The notes under the pieces: model-generated | What the model was told of the DNA's origin: nothing | What the model saw: only the letters and a program-made list of their open reading frames with translations | Databases searched by the model: none | Source: Chloroflexota bacterium | GTDB lineage: Bacteria; Chloroflexota; Anaerolineae; UBA2200 | Assembly: GCA_014360905.1 (NCBI GenBank) | Contig: JACIWW010000008.1 | Location: 38,848-102,847 of the forward strand | DNA length: 64,000 nucleotides | Direction: 5' to 3' | In this document: positions 25,331 to 35,075 of the stretch, piece after piece | Layout: each line of letters opens with the position of its first letter | How positions within the stretch are numbered: position 1 is the first letter of the stretch | Translations under genes and position numbers: made by a program

Positions 25331-26524
25331 ATGATTAGCCTGACTCCCCAGATCATGGGCACCTCTCTGATCACAGTCTTGCGCTTCCTGCTGATGATCA
25401 TTGGCGCCCTGGCACTGGTCGAAGCAGTGGTTTACACGCTGTTTTACCGCCGACCAAGGAATGTGCTCTTCGGAGTGGTGATACTGGCTTTGACTGCACT
25501 GTTGCTCTTCGCTTTCATTCGCTATGTCAAGCCGGCTGAGGGGCTGAGCACGACACGCAAAGTAGGGATTGGAATTGCCTTCCTACTGGCAGACCTTGCC
25601 CTGTACTGGCTCCTGGGCTGCCCACGTATTACCAAGCTGGGCCTGGCCTACCTGTTGCTGACGCCAGCGTTGATAGGCATTGCTGGCTTGATCCTCTACC
25701 CATTTGCCTACAACGTCTATTTGGCCTTCACGAACATGTCCATGACAACGGTGCGCACCTACACCTTTAGCCTGCAGAATGGACTGAACAATTTCAGGGC
25801 TGTGTTCACTGGAGTCGTTGCCCATGACGCCACCTTCTGGCAGGTACTGTGGCGCAGCATTCTCTGGACAGCAATCAATGTCTTCTTTCATGTCACCGGA
25901 GGTATGGGGTTGGCACTGCTGCTGAACCGCCCTATGCGCTTCCGCGGGTTATACCGTACTCTGCTTGTGTTTCCTTGGGCTATTCCGCAGAGTATTGCCT
26001 GTATGTCGCTTCGCAATGAATTCAACTATCATTATGGATTTTTCAATGTGCTGCTGCGCAATCTCGGCTTGAAACCCATCAACTGGCTGACTGATCCTTT
26101 CTGGGCATTTGTGGCGGTGTGTATTTCCAACATTTGGCTTGGAATCCCCTTCATGATGGTCATTATCCTGGGAGGCTTACAAAGCATCTCGCGGGAGTAT
26201 TACGAAGCAGCCGAAATCGACGGCGCATCGGGCTGGCAACAGTTTCGCAACATCACTATCCCGCTGCTGCGCCCAGTGACCACGCCAGCCATTATCTTGG
26301 GTACGGTGTGGACGTTCAACGCACTTAATGTGATCTATCTCGTTACTGGCGGTAATCCGCAAGAGAAAACAGATATCCTGGTATCCTCTCTGTACAAAGC
26401 TGCCTTTGACTTTTACCGCTACGGCTTCGCCGCTGCTTTTGCCCTGGTGATCTTTGCTTTTCTGTTTATCTTCAGCGTGGTGTACATCAAGGCAAGCGGC
26501 GGTTTAAAGACAGTCTATGAGTAG
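25331..26524 (+). CDS. MalF-type sugar ABC transporter permease
   Basis: 397 aa. Two or three extra N-terminal helices precede the binding-protein-dependent permease core; the EAA loop contacting the ATPase reads E-Y-Y-E-A-A-E-I-D-G-A-S-G-W-Q-Q-F (about 295). Paired with the MalG-type gene 20 bp downstream. Import of maltodextrin or a related oligosaccharide is likely from the neighbouring branching enzyme and the MalE-type domain downstream. No ATPase gene is present here; the MsmX-type ATPase at 49285 could serve. Confidence 0.9.
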   Translation: MISLTPQIMGTSLITVLRFLLMIIGALALVEAVVYTLFYRRPRNVLFGVVILALTALLLFAFIRYVKPAEGLSTTRKVGIGIAFLLADLALYWLLGCPRITKLGLAYLLLTPALIGIAGLILYPFAYNVYLAFTNMSMTTVRTYTFSLQNGLNNFRAVFTGVVAHDATFWQVLWRSILWTAINVFFHVTGGMGLALLLNRPMRFRGLYRTLLVFPWAIPQSIACMSLRNEFNYHYGFFNVLLRNLGLKPINWLTDPFWAFVAVCISNIWLGIPFMMVIILGGLQSISREYYEAAEIDGASGWQQFRNITIPLLRPVTTPAIILGTVWTFNALNVIYLVTGGNPQEKTDILVSSLYKAAFDFYRYGFAAAFALVIFAFLFIFSVVYIKASGGLKTVYE

Positions 26525-26564
26525 GGAAGCAGGCTGAGGAATTGTGAGAAAGGAGTTATATACT

Positions 26565-27446
26565 ATGGACTGGCGCAAATTCTTCTATAGGGCACACGGT
26601 GATAGTCCTTTCAAGCGCTTGCTGGTTCATCTGACTTTGATCATGGCGTGCATTATCGCAGTCTATCCTATTCTGCGCATTTTTACCATCTCCATTCGCC
26701 CGGGCGATCGGTTGCTTTCTACGGATTTGCGCATTATCCCGAAAGATGCCACTCTGAACAGCTACCGTCTGGTGCTCTTTGGCGACCCGGTTACCAAGCG
26801 CAAATCGGATTTCTTTTTGTGGCTGTGGAACAGTCTAATCATCACGCTGACAACGGCAACCATTGGCGTGATACTCTCAGCATCTGCGGCGTATGCTTTC
26901 TCCCGGTTCAGATTTCCAGGGCGCGCGCCAGGGTTGATTTTCCTATTGACTACACAGATGATCCCGGCAGGAATGCTGCTTCTGCCGTTGTATATTATGC
27001 TGACACGGCTCAAGCTGATCAATAACTACCTGGGTTTGATCATCGCCTACTCTGTGACATCCGTGCCATTCAGCATCTGGATCCTGAAGGGGTATTTCGA
27101 CACTATCCCCCTCGACCTAGAAGAGGCCGCCCTGATCGATGGCACGTCCCGCTTGGGGGCTTTCTACCGCATCATCCTGCCGCTGTCTACACCATCCTTA
27201 GCCATCGCTTTCTTGTTCAACTTCATGAGCGGGTGGAGCGAGTATTTGGTAGCCCGGGTAGTATTGCAGAAAGCGTCCATGTACACTTGGCCATTGGGTC
27301 TGTGGACATTTGCTGGACAGTTCACACTTGCTGCAGGGCGATTTGCAGCTGCTTCCATTATGATTGCGATACCGGCGATGGCTCTATTCCTCTATTCTTC
27401 CAAATGGCTGGTGTCTGGTTTGACACTAGGAGGGGTTAAAGGTTAA
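26565..27446 (+). CDS. MalG-type sugar ABC transporter permease
   Basis: 293 aa from ATG 26565 (AAAGGAG nine bases upstream). Six helices and the EAA motif L-E-E-A-A-L-I-D-G-T-S-R-L-G-A-F-Y (about 190). Forms the heteromeric channel with the preceding MalF-type protein. The next gene has its own promoter. Confidence 0.92.
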   Translation: MDWRKFFYRAHGDSPFKRLLVHLTLIMACIIAVYPILRIFTISIRPGDRLLSTDLRIIPKDATLNSYRLVLFGDPVTKRKSDFFLWLWNSLIITLTTATIGVILSASAAYAFSRFRFPGRAPGLIFLLTTQMIPAGMLLLPLYIMLTRLKLINNYLGLIIAYSVTSVPFSIWILKGYFDTIPLDLEEAALIDGTSRLGAFYRIILPLSTPSLAIAFLFNFMSGWSEYLVARVVLQKASMYTWPLGLWTFAGQFTLAAGRFAAASIMIAIPAMALFLYSSKWLVSGLTLGGVKG

Positions 27447-27453
27447 AATAGGA

Positions 27454-27482
27454 TTGACAACGGATTGCGATTCGACTACACT
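27454..27482 (+). promoter_or_regulatory. Internal promoter before the chimeric binding-protein gene
   Basis: TTGACA (27454-27459), 17-bp spacer, TACACT (27477-27482). The approximate start lies 8-10 bases after the MalG stop region. A TATCCTT/AAGGATA inverted repeat follows at about 27498-27516 and could be an operator or leader hairpin. Confidence 0.65.
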
Positions 27483-27622
27483 AAAATGGTACTAAAATAT
27501 CCTTGTCATAAGGATAAATGCATAGAAAGGAGGTGGCATTCGCTAGAGAAACGTGAAACTCCTAAGAGTGAATCAAATTTGCGACAAAGATGGAAAACTT
27601 TTCTTCAAGGAGGAGAAAGACA

Positions 27623-29929
27623 ATGCGTAAGTGGTTTTCAACTTTAGTAGTGTTGGTTGTGGTGTTTGCCATGCTGCTGACATCGTGTGCACCCAAGGCC
27701 ACGCCTACACCCACACCCAAACCTGGGGTAACCGTTGTGCCAACAGCAACGCCAGTGCCCAAGGTCACCATCACCATGTGGGAGCAGGAAGACGAGGCCA
27801 AGCGGAATGCGGTCCTCTATCCCCTGGTCAATGAGTTCATGGCGGCTAATCCCAATATCGTGGTTGAAGTTACAAACTATGGGAATGAGGAATTGCGTTC
27901 GCAGTTCCAGACCGCTTCTCTGGCCGGGGAAGCCCCGGAGATCATCCGCTGTCCCAATGATTTCGCTGGTCCGTTCAGCGTAATGGGCATCCTACTGCCC
28001 ATCAAGGAGATGTTTGACCAGGCTTTCCTGGATCAATTTGTGTTTGGCGCGTTGGCAGGCGGAATGGTTGCGGGCACACTGTGGGGTATCCCTGACTCGT
28101 CGGGCAATCACCTGATGTTGCTCTGCAACAAGCAACTTGTCCCCACCCCACCAGAGGATAGCGACCAACTGATCCAGTTGGCAAAGCAGTTGACGAACGA
28201 GGCAGCTGGTCAGTGGGGTCTGGCGTACAACACGCAGGAACCCTTCTGGCTCGCTCCGTTCCTCGGAGGTTTCGGTGGCTGGGTGCTAGATGACGCCACG
28301 GACATGCCCACGCTCAACACCCCGGCCATGGTAGATGCACTGCAGTTCATGGCCGACCTCAGCCTGGTGCATAAGGTCGTCCCACCTGGTTGTGATTACA
28401 ACACCATGGACACCCTGTTCAAAGAGGGCAAGGCGGCCATGATCATCAACGGCGACTGGTCCTTGACCGGCTACCTGGACGCAGGGGTAGATTTCATCCC
28501 CGCTCCTATCCCCAAGATCACCAAGACAGGGCTCTGGCCCACGCCGATGACCTCCGGCAAATACTACATGGTCAGCGCCGCGGTCAAGCCCGGTACGCCC
28601 AAGTTCGAAGCAGTGAAAAAGTTCATCGAGTTCATGACTGGTGAGCATGCTCAGCAGATGTGGCTCGAGAAGTCCAAAGTGCTGCCTTCGAACAAGAAAG
28701 TTGCCCAGTCACCTATCATCCAGCAAGACCCCATCCTGAAGGGTTCGATGGCTCAGTTGGAAAAGGGGCGCGGCATGCCTGCAGCTCCGCAGTTGCGTTG
28801 CTTCTGGGATAGCGCGCGTCCTGGCCAGCAGGCTGTGATCGCTGGAACACAGACACCTGCCGAGGCCGCCAGGAAGATGCAGGAAGATGCTGATCGCTGC
28901 ATCGTGGAAGCTGGCCTTGCTCCGACGAAGAAAGTGCGGGTAGGTCAGGTGACGGACATGGGTGGCATTGACGACAAGTCGTTCAACGCCACTGCTTGGA
29001 AGGGAATCCTGGATGCGATGGAGCAACTGGGAGCGGAGGGCAAGTACCTCGAATCGCAAGTCCAAGCTGACTACGCCAAGAATATCCAGCAGTTCCTGGA
29101 TGAGAAGCTCGATCTGATTGTCACGGTAGGCTTCCTGCTAGGTGTTGACACGGCGAAAGCGGCTATTGCCAATCCTGGCCAGAAGTTTGCCATCGTGGAC
29201 TATGCTTATCCCGACTGCTGGCCTGGGGCAGTGGTGGGCAAGGACTGCGGCTCGGACAAGGAACTGCCCAACGTGCTGGGTCTGACCTTTGCTACCGATG
29301 AGGCTGCCTTCCTGGCTGGCTATCTTGCTGCGGGCATGACGAAGACGGGCAAGGTAGGCACGTTTGGCGGCATTAAGATCCCGACTGTGACCATCTTCAT
29401 GAAGGGCTTTGAGGCTGGAGTGAAGTACTACAATCAGAGGCATGGCACGAAGGTGGAGGTATTGGGTTGGGATACGGCCAAGGATGAGGGCTTGTTCACG
29501 GGCAACTTTGAGTCTACCGACGATGGGCGGCGCTTTGCTGAGTCGCTGATGGATGAAGGTGCGGACATCATCCTGCCGGTGGCTGGTCCTGTTGGTCTTG
29601 GCTCGGCGGCTGCATGCAAGGAGCGTGGCACCATGCTCATTGGGGTGGACACGGACTGGTACATCAGTGCGCCGGAGTTCAAGGAGACGTATCTGACCAG
29701 CATTCTGAAGAACATGGATGTGGCCGTCTTTAATGCCATCAAGGCGGTAGCCACAGGCACCTTCAAAGGCGGGGTATATGTTGGCACGCTGAAGGACAAC
29801 GGTGTGGGCATTGCTCCGTTCCACGAATATGATGCCAAGGTGCCTGCTTCCCTGAAGGCAGAACTCGAGGAGATCAAGGCAGACCTCATCGCAGGCAAAA
29901 TCACAGTGAATGGTGTGCTAGGTTTGTAA
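27623..29929 (+). CDS. Chimeric lipoprotein: MalE-type sugar-binding domain fused to BMP/PnrA-type nucleoside-binding domain
   Basis: 768 aa from ATG 27623 (AAGGAGG upstream). A signal peptide ends in lipobox L-T-S-C (Cys 22), followed by a Thr-Pro linker. About 45-432 is a complete MalE-type protein (I-T-M-W-E-Q, G-K-A-A-M-I-I-N-G-D-W, and a C-terminus W-D-S-A-R-P-G-Q-Q-A-V). At about 436-768 is a complete BMP-family domain starting K-V-R-V-G-Q-V-T-D-M-G-G-I-D-D-K-S-F-N and lacking its own signal peptide and Cys. The reading frame is continuous through the join near 28925. Upstream genes are MalFG; downstream genes are the BMP-type ABC ATPase and permeases. Either a true two-ligand receptor, a deletion fusion of two adjacent genes, or an assembly error. 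Confidence 0.88.
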   Translation: MRKWFSTLVVLVVVFAMLLTSCAPKATPTPTPKPGVTVVPTATPVPKVTITMWEQEDEAKRNAVLYPLVNEFMAANPNIVVEVTNYGNEELRSQFQTASLAGEAPEIIRCPNDFAGPFSVMGILLPIKEMFDQAFLDQFVFGALAGGMVAGTLWGIPDSSGNHLMLLCNKQLVPTPPEDSDQLIQLAKQLTNEAAGQWGLAYNTQEPFWLAPFLGGFGGWVLDDATDMPTLNTPAMVDALQFMADLSLVHKVVPPGCDYNTMDTLFKEGKAAMIINGDWSLTGYLDAGVDFIPAPIPKITKTGLWPTPMTSGKYYMVSAAVKPGTPKFEAVKKFIEFMTGEHAQQMWLEKSKVLPSNKKVAQSPIIQQDPILKGSMAQLEKGRGMPAAPQLRCFWDSARPGQQAVIAGTQTPAEAARKMQEDADRCIVEAGLAPTKKVRVGQVTDMGGIDDKSFNATAWKGILDAMEQLGAEGKYLESQVQADYAKNIQQFLDEKLDLIVTVGFLLGVDTAKAAIANPGQKFAIVDYAYPDCWPGAVVGKDCGSDKELPNVLGLTFATDEAAFLAGYLAAGMTKTGKVGTFGGIKIPTVTIFMKGFEAGVKYYNQRHGTKVEVLGWDTAKDEGLFTGNFESTDDGRRFAESLMDEGADIILPVAGPVGLGSAAACKERGTMLIGVDTDWYISAPEFKETYLTSILKNMDVAVFNAIKAVATGTFKGGVYVGTLKDNGVGIAPFHEYDAKVPASLKAELEEIKADLIAGKITVNGVLGL

Positions 29930-29947
29930 TCACCTCATCTGAGAATG

Positions 29948-29982
29948 GTTCGGGCCAAGGAAATCCAGTCCTTGGCCCGAAC
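29948..29982 (+). terminator. 14-bp perfect hairpin between binding-protein and ATPase genes
   Basis: 29948-29961 pairs with 29969-29982 around a 7-nt loop. No T-tract follows, so it is more likely an RNase-blocking or partial-termination element that lets the binding protein exceed the transporter subunits. Confidence 0.6.
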
Positions 29983-30009
29983 TGTATACTATTTCTGGAG
30001 GAACGTTTC

Positions 30010-31629
30010 ATGCCCCTTGTCCTGGAATTGCGCGGCATTACCAAAGCTTTCCCTGGAGTGCTGGCCAATGATCATATTGATTTGACCCTGCAAGAAGGTG
30101 AAATTCATGCCCTTCTAGGTGAGAATGGGGCAGGCAAGTCCACCTTGATGAATATCCTTTATGGGCTTTACCAACCGGATGAAGGACAGATATTCCTGCG
30201 ACCCCGCAATCGTTCTGCGCTATCTGGCTCGGTTGCTTCGCGCGATGGTCTGGTCGAGGTCAAAATCCATAGCCCAAACGATGCTATCGCGCAAGGCATC
30301 GGCATGGTTCACCAGCATTTCATGTTGATCCCACCGCTCACCGTTACAGAGAATGTAATGCTAGGGGTGGAATCCACCCGCGGGGGGCTTTTCCTGGATC
30401 AGCGCACAGCCGCTAAGCGCATCCGGGAGCTTTCACAGCAATATGGACTGGATGTAGATCCAGATGCCTATATCAGGGATCTGCCAGTTGGGGTGCAACA
30501 ACGGGTAGAAATTATCAAGTTATTGTACCGCGAAGCAGACATTCTGATCCTGGATGAACCCACGGCTGTCCTGACCCCGCAGGAGGTGGATCGCCTCTTC
30601 GCCACTATCAAGAACTTGGTCAAACAGGGCAAATCGGTCATCTTTATCACGCATAAACTGCGCGAAGTCATGAAGATCGCGGATCGCATTACCGTCCTGC
30701 GCAATGGACGTGTGGTGGGAACTACCACGCCAGCTCAGACTACGCAGGCAGAGCTGGCTGCCATGATGGTGGGTCGCCAGGTTGAGTTGATGGTGCATAA
30801 GAAACCAGCCACTCCAGGAGAGGTAATCCTGGAAGTACAGAATCTCCAAGTATTGGACGACCGCCAGAACCTGGCGGTGAATGGGGTATCCTTCGATGTT
30901 CGCGAAGGAGAGATCCTGGGCATCGCTGGTGTGCAGGGCAATGGGCAAACAGAACTAGTAGAGGCTCTCACTGGATTGCGTCCCGTTGTTGGTGGAGAGG
31001 TGCGCATCCAGGGTGTACGTGTTACTAATGTTGCACCACGCAAAATACTGGAAAAAGGGGTGGCGCATGTACCTGAGGACCGACAGCGGGATGGGCTGGT
31101 TTTGAGCCGTCCGGTTCATGACAACCTAGTGCTTTGTACCTATTACCTACCCCCCTTCGCCAAAGGCATCAGCATCCAGGAAAATACCATCATTGCTACG
31201 GCATCCAAACTGGTGGAAGAATTCGATGTGCGTACTCCCAGCGTTTTTGTGCCTGCTTCCACGCTTTCCGGGGGCAACCAACAGAAAGTGATTGTTGCCC
31301 GAGAATTCTCCCGCCCAGTCAAATTGATCATCGCAGCCCAGCCCACACGTGGTTTGGATGTAGGCTCTATCGAGTATATCCACCAACGCATCATCGAGAA
31401 ACGCAGTGAGGGTACGGCGGTGCTTTTGGTCTCACCAGAGTTGGATGAGATCATTGCCTTGTCCGACCGCATCGCCGTTATGTACCGAGGACGAATTATG
31501 GATATCTTGCCATCCAAAGGGATCAACCGCGAGTATCTTGGGTTGCTGATGGCAGGAGTGGAATCATTTGAAGCGGCCAAGTTGGCACCTCCTACCATCG
31601 GGATAGAAGAGGTAGAACGAGTCTTTTAG
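30010..31629 (+). CDS. Nucleoside/simple-sugar ABC transporter ATPase (duplicated ABC domains)
   Basis: 539 aa with two ABC cassettes. First: Walker A G-E-N-G-A-G-K-S-T-L, signature L-P-V-G-V-Q-Q-R, Walker B L-I-L-D-E-P-T-A-V-L-T. Second: degenerate Walker A G-V-Q-G-N-G-Q-T-E and L-S-G-G-N-Q-Q-K. In the second Walker B the usual D-E-P-T reads A-A-Q-P-T-R-G-L-D, the pattern of a catalytically weak site in the RbsA/NupA class. Operates with the two permeases downstream and the BMP-type domain upstream. Confidence 0.92.
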   Translation: MPLVLELRGITKAFPGVLANDHIDLTLQEGEIHALLGENGAGKSTLMNILYGLYQPDEGQIFLRPRNRSALSGSVASRDGLVEVKIHSPNDAIAQGIGMVHQHFMLIPPLTVTENVMLGVESTRGGLFLDQRTAAKRIRELSQQYGLDVDPDAYIRDLPVGVQQRVEIIKLLYREADILILDEPTAVLTPQEVDRLFATIKNLVKQGKSVIFITHKLREVMKIADRITVLRNGRVVGTTTPAQTTQAELAAMMVGRQVELMVHKKPATPGEVILEVQNLQVLDDRQNLAVNGVSFDVREGEILGIAGVQGNGQTELVEALTGLRPVVGGEVRIQGVRVTNVAPRKILEKGVAHVPEDRQRDGLVLSRPVHDNLVLCTYYLPPFAKGISIQENTIIATASKLVEEFDVRTPSVFVPASTLSGGNQQKVIVAREFSRPVKLIIAAQPTRGLDVGSIEYIHQRIIEKRSEGTAVLLVSPELDEIIALSDRIAVMYRGRIMDILPSKGINREYLGLLMAGVESFEAAKLAPPTIGIEEVERVF

Positions 31630-31668
31630 AAAGGTTGTCCGATCTCACATCGCGATAAGGAGTGAGAA

Positions 31669-32964
31669 GTGAACGAAGAAAAAGTAGGGGCAGAATCAAC
31701 ACCAGCGCAGGCGCAGGAAAAGCAGGTGGTCACGGAAGCGAGAAGGCGACGCAGGTTTCTGATCCCCTCGGCATGGCAGACTTTGCTCCTGCCCATCTTG
31801 GCGGTTTTCACTGGCTTGCTAATTGGTGCTATTGTCATCGTGATTACCGATGCCACTGTAGTCGCAACATACCGTAACTTCTTTCGCGCACCGGGCACGG
31901 CTTTGGCTGCTACCTGGCGATGCATTGCTACTGCTTACGGTGCTTTGTTATATGGCTCCCTTGGTAGTCCGAGGGAAATCTACGAGGGACTCAAGATCTA
32001 TCAGAGCACCGGGGACAATGCTTTATTTCTACGGGCTATTTGGCCCATCACAGAAAGCCTGGTGGCTGCGACTCCGTACATCTTTGGAGGCGTGGCTGTA
32101 GCGCTAGGTTTTCGCTGTGGTTTGTTCAATATCGGAGCCGAGGGCCAGATTGGCATCGGCGCATTGGCCGCAGCCTGGGTTGGATATAGCATTACGAATT
32201 TGCCTGCACTGATTCACCTCCCACTGGCTATCCTGGCTGGAGCGTTGGGTGGAGCCATCTGGGCAGCCATACCAGGTTATCTCAAAGCCAAAACTGGAGC
32301 CCATGAGGTCGTGAATACCATTATGATGAACTGGATCTCGTTCCGCTTGAGCGACTGGTTGCTCAATGGCCCGATGAAAGCCCCAGGCTATCGCCCCGTC
32401 ACGCCTAATATCGAGCCTACCGCTGCTTTGCCGCGTCTTTTTCCTCCTCCTATCCGCTTCAATGCTGGCTTCTTCCTCGCACTCATCGTGGCTGGCCTTG
32501 TCTATTGGTTCTTGTTCAAGACCACCCTTGGTTTTGAGATCCGCACAGTAGGGGCAAACCCTGATGCAGCACGCTATGCCGGTATGAGCATCGCCCGCAA
32601 CATTATTCTGGCTATGCTATTGAGCGGAGCATTAGCCGGCTTAGCAGGCACTAGCCAGGTCCTAGGGGTAGACCACTGGGTAGGACAGGGATTCACCGCT
32701 GGTTACGGATTTGATTCCATTGCCATCGCCCTGCTGGGCAAAAGCCACCCATGGGGTGTTGTCCTGGCCGCCCTGCTCTTTGGCACGCTACGTAGCGGGG
32801 CCACGCGTATGCAATCCTTGGCAGGCATTCCCATTGATATCATCTCCATCATCCAGGGGTTGGTCATCGTCTTTATCGCTGCCCCGGCTATTATTCGTTG
32901 GTTATATCGTATCCGCGTGGAGCGAGCGGAGGAAGTTGTTCTCGCCCGCGGGTGGGGCAAATAG
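31669..32964 (+). CDS. BMP-type (nucleoside) ABC transporter permease 1
   Basis: 431 aa, BPD_transp_2 family, about ten helices. The G-A-H-E-V-V-N-T-I-M-M-N-W-I segment and the G-F-E-I-R-T-V-G-A-N-P-D-A-A-R-Y-A-G cytoplasmic loop are typical of NupP/YufP. Starts at GTG 31669 with AAGGAG six bases upstream. A charged N-terminal tail precedes the first helix. Confidence 0.9.
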   Translation: MNEEKVGAESTPAQAQEKQVVTEARRRRRFLIPSAWQTLLLPILAVFTGLLIGAIVIVITDATVVATYRNFFRAPGTALAATWRCIATAYGALLYGSLGSPREIYEGLKIYQSTGDNALFLRAIWPITESLVAATPYIFGGVAVALGFRCGLFNIGAEGQIGIGALAAAWVGYSITNLPALIHLPLAILAGALGGAIWAAIPGYLKAKTGAHEVVNTIMMNWISFRLSDWLLNGPMKAPGYRPVTPNIEPTAALPRLFPPPIRFNAGFFLALIVAGLVYWFLFKTTLGFEIRTVGANPDAARYAGMSIARNIILAMLLSGALAGLAGTSQVLGVDHWVGQGFTAGYGFDSIAIALLGKSHPWGVVLAALLFGTLRSGATRMQSLAGIPIDIISIIQGLVIVFIAAPAIIRWLYRIRVERAEEVVLARGWGK

Positions 32965-32999
32965 AGCAGAGAAATACTGAAATCCGAAAGGTGTGAAGA

Positions 33000-34268
33000 A
33001 TGGCAACAACCGCTGTACGGGCTGAACAAAGGGCACTCACCATGGGCCGTAGCCAATGGCTAGGCATCGCGTTCCTGATGGCTGGCTTACTGACCTTTAT
33101 TCTATTTGGAAGAGGATTGGAAGCCGGACTGCGGACCAAATTTGGGCTTAATCCTGGTTTTGGCTCCCAGGCGATCTCAATACCGGACCTGATCCTTCCC
33201 ACTCAATCTACGATCTACACCCTGGTTGTGATTATGCTGCTCCTGGGAGTGCTGCAACTTGTGCGTGGTTTTCGCTTCGGGGATGCTCTCTTGGGAGTTG
33301 TGGCGTTTTGCTTCGTGTTCGCTTTCCTGACATGGGCCGCGCGCGGCAAATCCTTTAGCTTGGTGGGTATGCTCAGTAGCTCTTTGGTCAGAGCTACTCC
33401 AATTGCTCTGGCCGCCTTGTGCGGTGTGATGTGCGAGCGCAGCGGCGTGGTAAATATTGCCATTGAAGGTATCATGCTGATGTCCGCGCAGGCGGCAGTA
33501 GTTGTCGCTACGGTTACCAAGAATCTCTATATGGGACTTGCAGCAGCCATTCTAACGGGAGCAATCGTATCGGCTTTCCACGCTGTCATGGCTGTCAGCT
33601 TTAAGGTGAATCAGATTATTAGTGCCACGGCCATCAATATTTTCGCCACTGGAGCAACAAGTTTTATCAGCGCGCGTTTCCTCGAGAAGAATGTCAACCT
33701 CTTGAACAACTCTGGGACCTTCCGCGTTATTCCTATTCCTATCCTTTCCAAGATCCCCCTCCTAGGCCCTATCTTCTTTGAGAATGGGCTCATTGTGTAT
33801 CTGATGCTGCTTATTGTCGTGTTTATACACATTCTGCTCTTCTATACCCCGTGGGGTTTGCGCGTTCGGGCAGTAGGTGAGCACCCCCGTGCTGCGGATA
33901 CATTGGGCATCAATGTCTATCTCGTGCGCTACGTAAGCGTGATATTGGGTGGGGTCATTGCTGGCATCGGCGGGGCTTATTTCACCATAGGCTCCGTAGG
34001 GCGCTTTGACGAGATCATGACCGCAGGCAAAGGCTTTATCGGCCTGGCAGCGATGATCTTTGGCAAATGGACACCCTTTGGCGCTTTTGCTTCTTCGATT
34101 CTCTTTGGATTTGCCGACTCTCTGCAGATCAAGCTACAAATCCTGAGAGTGCCCATTCCCTCCGAGTTCTTGCTTATGGCTCCCTATATCGTCACCATGA
34201 TCGTATTGACCGGGGTTGTAGGAAGAGCGATCCCGCCCGCTGCGGATGGGGAGCCGTACGAGAAGTAA
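33000..34268 (+). CDS. BMP-type (nucleoside) ABC transporter permease 2
   Basis: 422 aa, the second BPD_transp_2 subunit (NupQ/YufQ-like). The loop G-L-R-V-R-A-V-G-E-H-P-R-A-A-D-T-L-G-I and the segment S-G-V-V-N-I-A-I-E-G-I-M-L are characteristic. Longer N-terminal helices than B. subtilis YufQ. Last gene of the operon; no obvious terminator follows before the converging rlmB gene. Confidence 0.9.
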   Translation: MATTAVRAEQRALTMGRSQWLGIAFLMAGLLTFILFGRGLEAGLRTKFGLNPGFGSQAISIPDLILPTQSTIYTLVVIMLLLGVLQLVRGFRFGDALLGVVAFCFVFAFLTWAARGKSFSLVGMLSSSLVRATPIALAALCGVMCERSGVVNIAIEGIMLMSAQAAVVVATVTKNLYMGLAAAILTGAIVSAFHAVMAVSFKVNQIISATAINIFATGATSFISARFLEKNVNLLNNSGTFRVIPIPILSKIPLLGPIFFENGLIVYLMLLIVVFIHILLFYTPWGLRVRAVGEHPRAADTLGINVYLVRYVSVILGGVIAGIGGAYFTIGSVGRFDEIMTAGKGFIGLAAMIFGKWTPFGAFASSILFGFADSLQIKLQILRVPIPSEFLLMAPYIVTMIVLTGVVGRAIPPAADGEPYEK

Positions 34269-34313
34269 GGCCGTAGAATAGTCAATGACAGATGACAAAA
34301 TCCCAACGGATGC

Positions 34314-35075
34314 TCATCGGGATTTAGTCATTCTTTGTTGCCATGCTTCATACAGCGCGATGGAACTTGCGACAGCAACGTTCAGAGAATTGATTTTCCC
34401 ACGCATGGGCAGCTTGATCCAGAAATCGCAATGTTCACGCACCAAGCGGCTCAACCCTCGACCCTCGCTGCCCACCACCAAGGCTAGAGGCATGTTCAGG
34501 TCAGCCTCGCGATAATCCTGTGCCTGAGGCAAGTTCTCCAGGCCGACGATCCATATCCCTTCTTTCTTCAATTCCTCCATAGTGCGCACCAGATTGATTA
34601 CCTGGGCAATCAGGAGATATTCTACCGCACCAACGGAGGCATGGCTCACTGCAGGAGTGATTTGCGCCGCACGGTGACGGGGGATGACTACACCATGCAC
34701 AGCTACCACTTCGGCTGTACGTAGCAAAGTGCCCAGGTTCTGTGGATCTTGCACGAAATCGAGGAGCAGAAGAAAAGGCAGCTCATTGCGTTGGCGGGCC
34801 TGGTCTAGTATGACATCCAATTCAACGTAAGGATAAGTCCCCACCTGAGCGGCAACGCCTTGGTGATTCACAGGACCGAGTTGATCCAACTGGCGACGGT
34901 TGACGCGCTGCACGGCTATGTGGCGCTCTGCAGCAAGAGCCAGGATGCGCGTTACTATGCCACCTTCCTGAATGCCCTCAGCAACAAGCAGGTTGTCAAA
35001 ACGCCGACGCCCAGCTCTGAGCGCTTCATATACGACATTACGGCCATAGAGGATTTCGCGCACAGTCTCTATCAT
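34314..35075 (-). CDS. rlmB: 23S rRNA (guanosine-2'-O)-methyltransferase RlmB-like, SpoU/TrmH family
   Basis: 253 aa. The N-terminal substrate-binding domain starts I-L-Y-G-R-N-V-V-Y-E-A-L; the SPOUT knot has D-F-V-Q-D-P-Q-N-L-G-T-L-L-R-T-A (motif 1), L-V-V-G-S-E-G-R-G-L (motif 2) and M-R-G-K-I-N-S-L-N-V-A-V-A (motif 3). Methylates a 2'-OH in 23S rRNA; TrmH-type tRNA modification is the alternative. About 110 bp downstream of cysS on the same strand, a frequent pairing. Confidence 0.9.
   Translation of the reverse strand: MIETVREILYGRNVVYEALRAGRRRFDNLLVAEGIQEGGIVTRILALAAERHIAVQRVNRRQLDQLGPVNHQGVAAQVGTYPYVELDVILDQARQRNELPFLLLLDFVQDPQNLGTLLRTAEVVAVHGVVIPRHRAAQITPAVSHASVGAVEYLLIAQVINLVRTMEELKKEGIWIVGLENLPQAQDYREADLNMPLALVVGSEGRGLSRLVREHCDFWIKLPMRGKINSLNVAVASSIALYEAWQQRMTKSR

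Noticed and set aside
29138..29824. Minus-strand frame of 228 codons
   Set aside because: Antisense to the BMP domain; no family features and no ribosome binding site.
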